Source: CAYRIY01 sp964424335
GTDB lineage: Bacteria; Bacillota; Limnochordia; DTU080; RSA5
Assembly: GCA_964424335.1 (NCBI GenBank)
Contig: CAYRIY010000022.1
Location: 1 to 43,299 of the forward strand
Reading direction: 5' to 3'
DNA length: 43,299 nt
Positions 7,289-15,099 of this stretch are shown here, one piece after another. Numbering within the stretch: the first letter of the stretch is position 1; the number at the start of each line of letters is the position of its first letter. A model generated the notes under the pieces. That model saw only the letters and a program-made list of their open reading frames with translations. It had not been told where the DNA came from and made no database searches. Made by a program: the position numbers and the translations under genes.

Positions 7289-8047
7289 TCAACCCCCACC
7301 GAAAGCAAGGTCTTCGGCAACGGACCTCCGGGGCTCGATGCCGACGGAGTCATTCCCTACGACGAGACGGATGTCACCCATGCGAAATACAAACTCCTCC
7401 AAGGCGACGACCTCTCCGTCCACAACCAAACCTCGCCGCACCGACATCACTGGCGCCGACATGCCGATCTGCAGCGCGTGCGAGACCAAGGCGTCGGCTG
7501 GTTCGATCTCGATGGTCATTTTGCCGCACCCAACCTGCACATCCGGCTCGAGGCGAAGGTAACCGCCAAGCCGGCGGTCGGTGTGAGCGCCACCCGGCCC
7601 CACGACGATCTCAAGGCTTGTGATTACTCGGTGCAGGCATTCGACGCCGTCGTCCGTTTGCTGCCAGCGAGACATGCAGGAGAACGATGGACCGCCGCTT
7701 AGGTTCCACTCGTTAGCGAGGCGCTTGGCGTCGTAGGCATCGACTTCACAAAACTGTGGAGGTCCCAAGTGCGCGAGGCGGACATCGAAGGCATCGAGCG
7801 TGCCGACCGTGCTCTGCTCCGGGACGCTGTTGTCCGTTCCTTTGAGACGCCGCTCCATGGCGCGCGCGTAACTCTTTCGCAGTCGACCAAGTGATATGCG
7901 CCCTTCAGAGAGTATGGTCCTTACATAAGGCGCCGTTGTGCCGACACGGCGCGCGATCTCCTCGACGCGCAGAAACGGATCTTCTTGGGCGAGCTGGAGT
8001 ACCTGCTCTTTTTTTGAGGGCGCTCCGTCCTGGGGTGGTAAGGCCAA
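7289..8047 (-). CDS. HTH transcription regulator with UTRA-like sensor domain
   Basis: A 252-residue regulator. Residues about 10-60 form a helix-turn-helix (RVEEIARRVGTTAPYVRTIL). Residues about 95-240 look like a UTRA ligand-binding domain, the sensor normally attached to GntR/HutC regulators (APVMSVRRGLVVDGEVVALEEF and a final VVGNDSVGIEPRRS). The DNA-binding part does not look like the standard GntR winged helix, which makes the combination somewhat unusual. The TTG start at 8047 has AGGAGG 7-8 bases upstream. It is followed after 4 bases by the DUF1232 gene. The ligand is unknown. The identification of the UTRA fold is by pattern and should be treated as probable. Confidence 0.78.
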   Translation of the reverse strand: MALPPQDGAPSKKEQVLQLAQEDPFLRVEEIARRVGTTAPYVRTILSEGRISLGRLRKSYARAMERRLKGTDNSVPEQSTVGTLDAFDVRLAHLGPPQFCEVDAYDAKRLANEWNLSGGPSFSCMSRWQQTDDGVECLHRVITSLEIVVGPGGAHTDRRLGGYLRLEPDVQVGCGKMTIEIEPADALVSHALQIGMSAPVMSVRRGLVVDGEVVALEEFVFRMGDIRLVVGNDSVGIEPRRSVAEDLAFGGG

Positions 8048-8145
8048 ACAGTGTTCCTCCTGCGCTGCTTGGATATCACTTGGTTACGGAGGATATCTTC
8101 AACAAGTTTGGCGCGTGCCCTCCAGCCCTCCCTGGAACTTGCGGG

Positions 8146-8718
8146 TCAAAACAACCCGCCGCCCGCAAGGCTCAGTTCGGATCCCCACACCCTTCGGTAC
8201 CACTCATACGTCGTCAACACTTTCTTTACATACGCTCGGGTTTCGGGAAATGGGATGTCATCCGCGTCCTCGACACTTCCCGACCAGGACTCTTCGCTCA
8301 GCCATCTCAACACGTTGGCGCGCCCGCCGTTGTACGCAGCAAGCGCCAAGGCGGTGTCATTATCAAACAGCCGGCGTAAGTTTGCCAGATACCAGACTCC
8401 GATCGACACGTTGATTTCCGGGTCAAAGAGCATTTCCTCGGAATAGGTCGACATTCCCATCTGCGACGCCGCCCACTCCGCCGTCGAAGGCATGAGCTGC
8501 ATAAGACCCTTGGCGCCTTTGGGCGAGACCGCATTGGGTCGAAAACTGCTCTCGACGTGCATGACCGCCGTAACCAAGAGTGGATCGATCTGGTGCTCCG
8601 CGGCGTGACGAAGCACCACGTCCCTGTAATGAAGGGGGTATGCGTACTGCATGATCGGTTTGTACAGCCAAATGCAGGCCGCCGTCACGACGGCGGCTAA
8701 CAACAGCAGCTTTCTCAC
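8146..8718 (-). CDS. Lytic transglycosylase (SLT domain)
   Basis: A 190-residue murein lytic transglycosylase of the soluble-Slt family, which cleaves the glycan strand of peptidoglycan with formation of 1,6-anhydromuramic acid. An N-terminal membrane anchor or signal (MRKLLLLAAVVTAACIWLY) is followed by the catalytic fold: the glutamate in VMHVESSFRPNAVSPKGAKG, then LMQLMPSTA, and the AAYNGGRANV motif. The GTG start at 8718 has GGAGG 7 bases upstream. It lies 46 bases after mgsA in the polA-mutM-coaE-mgsA direction and is probably co-transcribed. Clusters of coaE with an Slt-type gene are seen in related Bacillota. Identification is firm. Confidence 0.93.
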   Translation of the reverse strand: MRKLLLLAAVVTAACIWLYKPIMQYAYPLHYRDVVLRHAAEHQIDPLLVTAVMHVESSFRPNAVSPKGAKGLMQLMPSTAEWAASQMGMSTYSEEMLFDPEINVSIGVWYLANLRRLFDNDTALALAAYNGGRANVLRWLSEESWSGSVEDADDIPFPETRAYVKKVLTTYEWYRRVWGSELSLAGGGLF

Positions 8719-8764
8719 GCTTCGTCCTCCAAGTCTGCAACCAGGGGATTGCCCTTATTGCATC

Positions 8765-9169
8765 CTATGCGTCAGTCCCAAGGTCCGCGGCGCTCCCTGC
8801 GCGCTCTTCGTACATGGCCCTGACGATTTTCTCAGCAGAAGCGAGGTTGGTGGCAACGGGAACGTTGTGAACGTCGCACACTCGCAGCAGCGCGGTAATG
8901 TCCGGTTCATGCGGCTGAGCAGTGAGCGGATCTCTCAGAAAAATGACGGCGTCCATTTCGCCCGACGCTACCATGGCGCCGATTTGTTGGTCCCCACCGT
9001 ACGGCCCCGACTGCATGCCGCGAACTTCCAATCCGGTCGCTTGGCGCACGACTTTTGCCGTCGTCCCCGTTCCTACGAGACGAAATGCCCGCAAGCGCTC
9101 CACGTGCTCTTTGCAAAATCGAATCATATCGTCTTTCTTCTCATCGTGTGCAATCAAAGCGATTTGCAA
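8765..9169 (-). CDS. mgsA: Methylglyoxal synthase
   Basis: MgsA converts dihydroxyacetone phosphate to methylglyoxal and phosphate, the entry to the methylglyoxal bypass of lower glycolysis. The 134-residue product shows the family N-terminus MQIALIAHDEKKDDMI, the phosphate-binding LVGTGTT, the catalytic aspartate in GPYGGDQQIG, and FLRDPLTAQPHEPDI with the conserved histidine. The TTG start at 9169 lies inside the 3' end of coaE, giving a 29-base overlap; a GGGAGGAG about 12 bases upstream serves as ribosome site. In Bacillus mgsA is elsewhere (near dapB), so its place next to coaE is a local arrangement. Confidence 0.95.
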   Translation of the reverse strand: MQIALIAHDEKKDDMIRFCKEHVERLRAFRLVGTGTTAKVVRQATGLEVRGMQSGPYGGDQQIGAMVASGEMDAVIFLRDPLTAQPHEPDITALLRVCDVHNVPVATNLASAEKIVRAMYEERAGSAADLGTDA

Positions 9170-9767
9170 CCAAGAGCCACTCCTCCCACAACCGATCTAC
9201 TTGTGCGATCGTCTCTTCGTGCTCTTTTGAGTTATCGATCACATAATCGGCGCGCTCTACCTTTTGCTCGATCGGAATTTGAGCTTCGATCCGGGCCTTT
9301 GCCTCTTCCAGCGAAAGCCCATTGCGCTGCATGAGTCGAGCGAGCTGCTGCTCCTTCGTCGCGTACACGACGGCCACCTTGTCGACAAACCGCATGCTCT
9401 CCTTTGACTCGAAAAGCAGTGGGATGTCGCAAATCACGACGGGCGAGGCGCCTTCTTTCCGCAGCGCGTCGATGCAGGCCTCCATTCGCTGCCGGATCGG
9501 TGGGTGCACGATCTCTTCGAGGCGCCGTCGCTTTGCCGCGTCGCTAAAGATGATGGCGCCCAGACGGGCGCGATCGAGACTTCCATCCGGTTGCAAAATC
9601 TCGTTGCCAAAGGCCTGAGCGATCTCCGCTAGTGCCGGCTGTCCCGGTTCGACCACCTCGCGGGCCAAACGATCGGCATCGATCACCGGCGCCCCAAGCT
9701 CTTTTAGTCGACCGGCGACCGTACTCTTGCCGGTTGCGATCCCGCCCGTCAGTCCGATTACGAGCAA
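9141..9767 (-). CDS. coaE: Dephospho-CoA kinase
   Basis: CoaE phosphorylates the 3' hydroxyl of dephospho-CoA in the last step of CoA synthesis. The product (208 residues) starts MLVIGLTGGIATGKSTV, with the P-loop at GIATGKST, then the CoA-binding VIDADRLAREVV and the DIPLLFE motif. The frame is open 67 codons further upstream, to 9968, but that part is not CoaE-like and contains a terminator hairpin and a leader element; the TTG at 9767 gives the family-standard N-terminus and has AAAGGAG 11 bases upstream. It follows mutM, as in polA-mutM-coaE of many Bacillota, and overlaps mgsA by 29 bases. The 200-base leader suggests separate control from mutM. Confidence 0.95.
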   Translation of the reverse strand: MLVIGLTGGIATGKSTVAGRLKELGAPVIDADRLAREVVEPGQPALAEIAQAFGNEILQPDGSLDRARLGAIIFSDAAKRRRLEEIVHPPIRQRMEACIDALRKEGASPVVICDIPLLFESKESMRFVDKVAVVYATKEQQLARLMQRNGLSLEEAKARIEAQIPIEQKVERADYVIDNSKEHEETIAQVDRLWEEWLLVANRFDCTR

Positions 9768-9783
9768 CTTGGGTCTCACTCCT

Positions 9784-9821
9784 TTTGCAAATCCGTCTAG
9801 CATGTGTCCCCACTTGCCGCC
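9784..9821 (-). promoter_or_regulatory. Leader element of coaE shared with the SLH gene
   Basis: On the minus strand GGCGGCAAGTGGGGAC (9821-9806), ten bases, then CGGATTT-G-CAAA and the ribosome site GGAG. The same words with the same 10-base spacing precede the SLH-domain gene at 13774. In addition GACCCAA just before the coaE start codon is complementary to TTGGGTC following the terminator hairpin at 9847-9868. I cannot assign it to a known RNA family. Confidence 0.55.
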
Positions 9822-9846
9822 TCTCCATTGCGTCCACTGGCGACCC

Positions 9847-9868
9847 AAAAAGGCCAGCAATGCTGGCC
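9847..9868 (-). terminator. Rho-independent terminator between mutM and coaE
   Basis: On the minus strand GGCCAGC-ATT-GCTGGCC is followed by TTTTT. It lies about 100 bases after the mutM stop and 80 bases before coaE. It either ends the polA-mutM transcript or acts as an attenuator in the coaE leader. Confidence 0.85.
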
Positions 9869-9969
9869 CGTGTTGATTTTCCAAGCGCTCGGCGATCCGG
9901 CCACAACGATTAGGGCGGGTCGCCATGTGGGCGGCTCCTTGACAATATGCGAAAGAGTAAAATCGCACT

Positions 9970-10791
9970 CTACTGTTGACACCTCGGACAAAAATAGGCG
10001 CTTCGTCCGGCGAGTTTCACCCTCACTATGGGAGATTCGCACTCCACACAGGGCTTTCCCTCTCGAGCGTACACCTTGAGTCGCTCTTGAAACGTCCCTT
10101 TTCGCCCGTCGCCGTCGACGTAATCCCGTAAGCTGGTCCCCTTGTGACGCAATCCCTCGTAAAGGACGTCGCGCACCGCGCCGTGCAGCGCCTCAACCTC
10201 CCCGTCCGACAGCGAATCGGCCGGGCGATCCGGAGCTATTCGGGCCCGAAATAGGCTCTCGTCCGCGTAAATGTTGCCGAGACCGCCGATCAGACTTTGG
10301 TCGAGGAGCAAGGACTTGATCGGTCTTTTTCTCCCGGAAACGATGCGAGCAAGATCGGCCGCACGGAAATCCGCCTCGGTCGGATCGGGACCAACCTTGA
10401 TCCGGGCCCCAACTTCGACCTCGCTTTCATACCAGCCAATCCGGCCAAACTTTCGTTGATCGTGAAATTGCATGTGCAGTCCAGAAGTGAAGGCAAAATC
10501 GACCCTGAGGTGACTGCCATTTCGGTCAGCCGCCCCTTGCACTGCGGTGAGCCTGCCTGTCATGCGCAGGTGCACGACGATCGCTGCACCGTCATCGAGC
10601 TGGATAAGGAGATACTTTGCCCGTCGCAGGACGTCGACGATTTTCCGTCCCCTTACCTTTTCCCGGAAAAACTCGACATCATTCCCTTCGATACAACCAG
10701 GAAATCGAACGTCGACATCGGCAATCACTTCGCCAATGATTCGCTTCGCCAAGGTACGCCGAACAGTTTCAACCTCAGGCAATTCAGGCAC
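9970..10791 (-). CDS. mutM: Formamidopyrimidine-DNA glycosylase
   Basis: MutM (Fpg) removes 8-oxoguanine and ring-opened purines from DNA and nicks the abasic site. The GTG start at 10791 gives the required N-terminus PELPEVETVRR after removal of Met, with catalytic Pro1 and Glu2; AAGGAG lies 8 bases upstream. The frame remains open upstream to 10890, but a start there would bury Pro1 and is excluded. The conserved lysine is in RRAKYLL, and the C-terminal zinc finger has CVEC ... CPRC. Length is 273 residues, as usual. It starts 34 bases after the polA stop and is clearly co-transcribed with it. Confidence 0.97.
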   Translation of the reverse strand: MPELPEVETVRRTLAKRIIGEVIADVDVRFPGCIEGNDVEFFREKVRGRKIVDVLRRAKYLLIQLDDGAAIVVHLRMTGRLTAVQGAADRNGSHLRVDFAFTSGLHMQFHDQRKFGRIGWYESEVEVGARIKVGPDPTEADFRAADLARIVSGRKRPIKSLLLDQSLIGGLGNIYADESLFRARIAPDRPADSLSDGEVEALHGAVRDVLYEGLRHKGTSLRDYVDGDGRKGTFQERLKVYAREGKPCVECESPIVRVKLAGRSAYFCPRCQQ

Positions 10792-10825
10792 GTCTCGTCT
10801 CCTTCGCCCTACACAAAGGCTCGTT

Positions 10826-13528
10826 CTAAAGTACCGGCTGCATGTCCAGCCAATTTGGCCCGGCGGCGACCTCGACTCGCAATGTCGCATCCAGGCGCGC
10901 TACGCCCTCCATCTCCTCTTTGAGCAGATGGGCGATCTCGAGATGGCATCGCTCGTCACACTCGAGCACCAACTCGTCGTGGACTTGCAGCAAGATCGAC
11001 GCTGGCGCGCGTTCCTCTGCCAGACGGCGGTGAACCGCAACCATCGCCTTCTTGATGATGTCTGCCGCGCTTCCCTGAATCGGTGAGTTGATTGCTGTCC
11101 GTTCAGCCATCTTTCGCACATTCCATTTCCTGCTCGCGATGTCGGGCAAGTAACGTCGTCTCCCAAACAGTGTGGCGACATAGCCATGCGCCCGCGCCGA
11201 CTCGACCGTCTCCTGCATATAGCGAGCGACCTGCGGATACCGATCAAAGTACCGGTCGATAAACTCTTGGGCCTCGCCTTGTGTCAACCCTGTGTCTCGA
11301 GATAGGCCAAAGCTGGAGATGCCGTAGACGATCCCAAAGTTGATCGCCTTTGCCGCATCCCGCAATGCGCGGGTCACCTTTGTCTTTGGAACTCCAAAGA
11401 TCTCCGCAGCGGTCTCGACGTGGATGTCAGCACCGTCCTGAAACGCCTTGAGCAGCGTTTCGTCTTGCGCCATGTGCGCTAGGACGCGCAGTTCGATTTG
11501 AGAGTAATCCGCCTTGATCAGGGTATACCCGTCTCTTGGCACAAAGGCTCTCCGAATCCTCCTCCCGGCTTCTGTACGAACGGGAATGTTTTGCAGGTTG
11601 GGGCTCGCACTCGACAGCCGGCCCGTAGCCGCAACCGTTTGATTGAACGTCGTGTGCACTCGCCCCGTGTCAGGCCGTACCAGCCCGGGTAAAGCGTCTG
11701 CGTACGTACTCTTCAACTTCTGTAACTGCCGGTACTCCAAGATCTTCGAAACGATCTCATGTTCTTCGGCGAGTGATTCCAACACGTCGGCATTTGTCGA
11801 CGGTCCTGTTTTGGTCTTGCGGAGCACGGGCAGACCTAGGCGTTCAAACAAGACCACCGCCAACTGTTTTGGTGAATTGAGATTGAACTCTGCTCCGGCC
11901 AGCTCAAAGATCGACTTCTGCAATGCGTCGATCTGGTCCCCAAATTCACTCGCCAGCTTGTGCAAGACTTCAACGTCAAGCCGTATGCCCGTACGCTCCA
12001 TGTCGGCGAGCACTCGCACCAGGGGTAGCTCGATCTCTCGATAAAGGTCAACGAGCCCATCTTGTTCCAAGCGACCCGACAGGCTGCGCCTCAATTCTTT
12101 GATCACTTCGAGGTTTGACGAAACGGCTTTAGCGAGGACCGACACACGTGGGTTATCGCCGATCAGAGCGCTGATTGGCGCGGGCTTAGGAGCGCCGTAT
12201 TTGAGCGCGAGGTCGTCGAGAGATTGATCTCCTTGGCCTGGAGCGATCAAATACCCTTGGATCATCACGTCCTCTGCGATCCGAAAGGAGCTAAGCGAGT
12301 CATCGAGGAGCAGCATGAGCGTTTTCAAATCGTGCCCCACTACAGACGCACGTCGAAGCGCTTCGCGAAACTCCCCGTCTAACATGTGATTCTTCGCACC
12401 CGGCGAAAGGGACTCCAGAGGAATGTAATACGACGCATCGGCCGTTGCCACCCCGATCCCGACCAAGACACCGTCGAGCGGACGGCTACCGCTCCATACA
12501 GGCAAGACGACCCATTCTTCGCCCTCGGGTAAGGCGGCCAAGGCGGCGCGCACAGCGTCGCGATCCTTGAGGACGGTCACAAGGGGCGTCGGCGGCTCAT
12601 CGACTTTTTCGCCATTCGGCCCGATCGGTCGATCCTGCTGCGGGCCTTGGCCGTACTCCTTTTCGAGATTTTCAAGGAGTGTGCGAAACTCAAGGCGCCG
12701 ATAAAGTGCAGCAAGCCGATCCACGTGTGGTTCCCGTGCCTTGAGCGCGTCCCAGTCGACCTCGATCGGCACGTCCTGATCGATGGTCGCGAGCGCCTTG
12801 CTCATCGTGGCGTCGTCCCGATGTCGTCGCAGCGCGCTCCCGACTTTGCCCTTAATCTCCTCCGACCGTGCAAGCGCCTCCTCGAGGCTGCCATACTCGG
12901 CGAGCAATCGGACGGCCGTCTTCGCGCCGATCCCCGGCACACCGGGAATGTTGTCCGACTTATCGCCCACCAAACCCTTCAGGTCCGCAACACGGCTTGG
13001 CAAGACGCCGACTTCCTCGAGCACCTTGGCGGGGTCGTACACCTCCACCTCGCGAATGCCTCTTTTTGTGTAAGCGACGTGCACTCGATCACGGACCAAC
13101 TGCAGCGCGTCTTTATCTCCCGTCACGATCAGCGCCCTGTAGCCATTGTCCTCCGCCTTCTTTGCCAAGGTGCCGACGACATCATCGCCCTCGTACCCGT
13201 CCACCTCAAATACTGGAATGTTCAGCGCGTCGATCAGCTCGCGCGCCAATTTGATCTGCACTCGCAGGTCATCAGGCATGCTGGGCCGGTGCGCCTTATA
13301 CGCCTCGAACGCCTCGTGCCGAAACGTTGGTGACGGCCTGTCGAAGGCAAGCGCGACGTAATCGGGCCGGACATCGTCGATCAGACGCAGGAGCATCATG
13401 GCAAATCCATATACCGCGTTCGTCGGCAGGCCCTCTACGGTGGTGAGCGTCGGAAGCGCGTAGTAGGCTCGGTGGAGCAGGCTGTGGCCGTCAACCAAGA
13501 GGACAATCGGCGTCTCAGAGTTTGCCAC
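10826..13528 (-). CDS. polA: DNA polymerase I
   Basis: PolA fills gaps and removes RNA primers in lagging-strand synthesis and excision repair. The 900-residue product has an N-terminal 5'-3' exonuclease (about 1-290; LLVDGHSLLHRAYYAL, VTGDKDALQLV, GDKSDNIPGVPGIGAKTA), a central 3'-5' exonuclease-like fold (about 310-490) without the DxE metal motif, so proofreading is probably lost as in Bacillus and Taq enzymes, and the polymerase domain (motif A DYSQIELRVLAHMA, motif B KAINFGIVYGIS, motif C QVHDELVLE). The GTG start has AGGAGG about 9 bases upstream. First gene of the polA-mutM unit. Confidence 0.98.
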   Translation of the reverse strand: MANSETPIVLLVDGHSLLHRAYYALPTLTTVEGLPTNAVYGFAMMLLRLIDDVRPDYVALAFDRPSPTFRHEAFEAYKAHRPSMPDDLRVQIKLARELIDALNIPVFEVDGYEGDDVVGTLAKKAEDNGYRALIVTGDKDALQLVRDRVHVAYTKRGIREVEVYDPAKVLEEVGVLPSRVADLKGLVGDKSDNIPGVPGIGAKTAVRLLAEYGSLEEALARSEEIKGKVGSALRRHRDDATMSKALATIDQDVPIEVDWDALKAREPHVDRLAALYRRLEFRTLLENLEKEYGQGPQQDRPIGPNGEKVDEPPTPLVTVLKDRDAVRAALAALPEGEEWVVLPVWSGSRPLDGVLVGIGVATADASYYIPLESLSPGAKNHMLDGEFREALRRASVVGHDLKTLMLLLDDSLSSFRIAEDVMIQGYLIAPGQGDQSLDDLALKYGAPKPAPISALIGDNPRVSVLAKAVSSNLEVIKELRRSLSGRLEQDGLVDLYREIELPLVRVLADMERTGIRLDVEVLHKLASEFGDQIDALQKSIFELAGAEFNLNSPKQLAVVLFERLGLPVLRKTKTGPSTNADVLESLAEEHEIVSKILEYRQLQKLKSTYADALPGLVRPDTGRVHTTFNQTVAATGRLSSASPNLQNIPVRTEAGRRIRRAFVPRDGYTLIKADYSQIELRVLAHMAQDETLLKAFQDGADIHVETAAEIFGVPKTKVTRALRDAAKAINFGIVYGISSFGLSRDTGLTQGEAQEFIDRYFDRYPQVARYMQETVESARAHGYVATLFGRRRYLPDIASRKWNVRKMAERTAINSPIQGSAADIIKKAMVAVHRRLAEERAPASILLQVHDELVLECDERCHLEIAHLLKEEMEGVARLDATLRVEVAAGPNWLDMQPVL

Positions 13529-13827
13529 GGTGCGTTCCTCCTCTTGCCAAAACGCCCTTGAGCTGGGCGTTTAGCCGGATATTCTCGAAAGGGCGCATCG
13601 GATGAGAACAAGAAATCACGATTTAAGTCGCCCTATCCAAAGAGAAACATTAGGACGCGCCTATATACTACCTCAAAATGAAGGCGCTACCCACTCGGCC
13701 GCCCGACCGCGCCGCTTCGGCCAGGCCACCGTGGAGCCGAACATCGTGCGGGCCAGAGCCGCGGGCCCTATCGGGCGGCAAGTGGGGACGCGAGCGAATC
13801 GGATTTTCAAAGAGGAGCGTGAACGCC
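13529..13827. other. Divergent promoter region and long leader of the SLH gene
   Basis: This 299-base stretch separates polA (minus) from the SLH-domain gene (plus) and must hold both promoters; TATACT at 13664-13669 is a possible -10 for the plus strand but no good -35 is seen. From about 13690 on the sequence is GC-rich and can fold: CCCACTCGGCCGCCCG (13690-13705) is largely complementary to CGGGCGGCAAGTGGG near 13772-13786. The reading frame of the SLH gene stays open here, but the residues are not signal-like, so I treat it as untranslated leader. Confidence 0.6.
13774..13817 (+). promoter_or_regulatory. Leader element of SLH gene shared with coaE
   Basis: GGCGGCAAGTGGGGAC (13774-13789), ten bases, CGGATTT-T-CAAA (13800-13811), then GAGGAG as ribosome site for the GTG at 13828. 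It matches the coaE leader word for word with identical spacing. Confidence 0.55.
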
Positions 13828-15012
13828 GTGGTTCGCATGACACGAGTATTGGGACTCGCATTGGTTCTCGCCTTAAGCTTTTCCATGATCGCGAGCGCAC
13901 AAGCGAGCCTGCGCGACATCGGAACCAACTGGGCCAAACAGAACATCGAGTCCCTCGTGAACAAAGGCATCGTCAACGGTTACCCCGACGGGACGTTTCG
14001 ACCGGACCGTCAGGTAACGCGGGCCGAGTTTGCCAAGATGATGACGAGCGCGTTTACATTTGAGACGGTGGAATCGGCGTCTTTTCGAGACATCGCAAAC
14101 CACTGGGCCCGGAGCAACATTCTGACCCTCGCGGGCGCAGGGATCGCACAAGGGTATCCCGACAATTCATTTCGTCCCGATCACCCGATCAGCCGCGCCG
14201 AGGTCGTCGCCATGATCGTTCGCACCTTGCGGATGGACGACATCAAAGGGTACGCGGAGGGCGTTTCGTTCACCGATGTCCCCAAGGGGCATTGGGCGCA
14301 CGATTCGATCGAGACCGCCCTGCGCCTCAAGATCCTCCCTCCATATCTGAGAGGGACCTTCGGACCATCCACACCGGCGACTCGAGCGGAAACCGCCGCG
14401 ATGGTCGACGAGGCCCTCAAGCTCCAGATTACGCGCGGCACCGTTGACTATCTCGACGAAACGACCAGGACGATCGGCGTCATCACCCACTCGGGAATCC
14501 GCGACTTCTCGATGAACGTCGATACCGTGATCCACAGGAACACGACCGTGGCGCCACTGTCCAACTTGCGAGTCGGCGATGCGATCTACGTCGTAAACGA
14601 CCGGTTCGGGTCGCCTCAGTTTGTCAAGGCAAACGGCGTGATTACCAGTGAAGACGTGGCAACGAAGATGACGAATGTGACGCGTGGGCTACTCACACCC
14701 AGCGATTTGCAGGCCATCGTTCGCGGCGACTGGAATGCCGTGGGCGAGAGTCTGCAAAGCAAGCTGTACGATCAACTGCTCGCGCAAGGCGCAACGCCTG
14801 TTGAGGCGGCTGCGATCATGACACAGGACTGGGAGTCGCTCAAAGGCCTAGCCAAGCGGAGACTCGCGCAAGCGATCGGCGAGCAGCTCGGCATCACGAC
14901 GGATCTAGCGACGGCGCTTCTGGACAGAGATTGGGAGACTGCCAGGGAGTTGGCGCAGACGGAGGCCTTGGAACAGCTCCTCGGCCAGTTCCTGCTCCAG
15001 GCAAACGTCTGA
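13828..15012 (+). CDS. Secreted S-layer homology (SLH) domain protein
   Basis: A surface protein anchored to secondary cell-wall polymer through SLH domains. The GTG start at 13828 is preceded by GAGGAG 10 bases upstream and gives a clear signal peptide (MVRMTRVLGLALVLALSFSM, cleavage near IASAQA). Three SLH repeats follow at about residues 28-70, 86-128 and 147-192, with motifs such as GYPDGTFRPDRQVTRAEF and GYPDNSFRPDHPISRAEV; the third is more divergent. The C-terminal half (about 195-394) has a small beta-rich segment (GTVDYLDETTRTIGVITHSG) and then an alpha-helical tail with repeated ATA/W motifs (TQDWESLKGLAKRRLAQ and LDRDWETARELAQ), for which I recognise no function. Single-gene unit closed by a terminator. 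Confidence 0.93.
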   Translation: MVRMTRVLGLALVLALSFSMIASAQASLRDIGTNWAKQNIESLVNKGIVNGYPDGTFRPDRQVTRAEFAKMMTSAFTFETVESASFRDIANHWARSNILTLAGAGIAQGYPDNSFRPDHPISRAEVVAMIVRTLRMDDIKGYAEGVSFTDVPKGHWAHDSIETALRLKILPPYLRGTFGPSTPATRAETAAMVDEALKLQITRGTVDYLDETTRTIGVITHSGIRDFSMNVDTVIHRNTTVAPLSNLRVGDAIYVVNDRFGSPQFVKANGVITSEDVATKMTNVTRGLLTPSDLQAIVRGDWNAVGESLQSKLYDQLLAQGATPVEAAAIMTQDWESLKGLAKRRLAQAIGEQLGITTDLATALLDRDWETARELAQTEALEQLLGQFLLQANV

Positions 15013-15050
15013 TCCCCAAAACGCCGGTAACCGTCAAAATGTAAACAAAG

Positions 15051-15094
15051 AAAGCCGCAGCGCCCATTTCAAACCAGGGCGTCGCGGCTTTTTT
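15051..15094 (+). terminator. Terminator between convergent SLH and L,D-transpeptidase genes
   Basis: AAAGCCGC-A-GCGCCC pairs with GGGCG-TC-GCGGCTTT across a loop of about 12 bases and is followed by TTTTTT on the plus strand. The A-rich 5' side gives a weaker T-run on the other strand, so it may serve both convergent genes. Confidence 0.9.
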
Positions 15095-15099
15095 ATCGC

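Noticed and set aside
9768..9968. 67-codon N-terminal extension of CoaE
   Set aside because: The extension contains a terminator and leader element, is not CoaE-like, and a good start with ribosome site exists at 9767.
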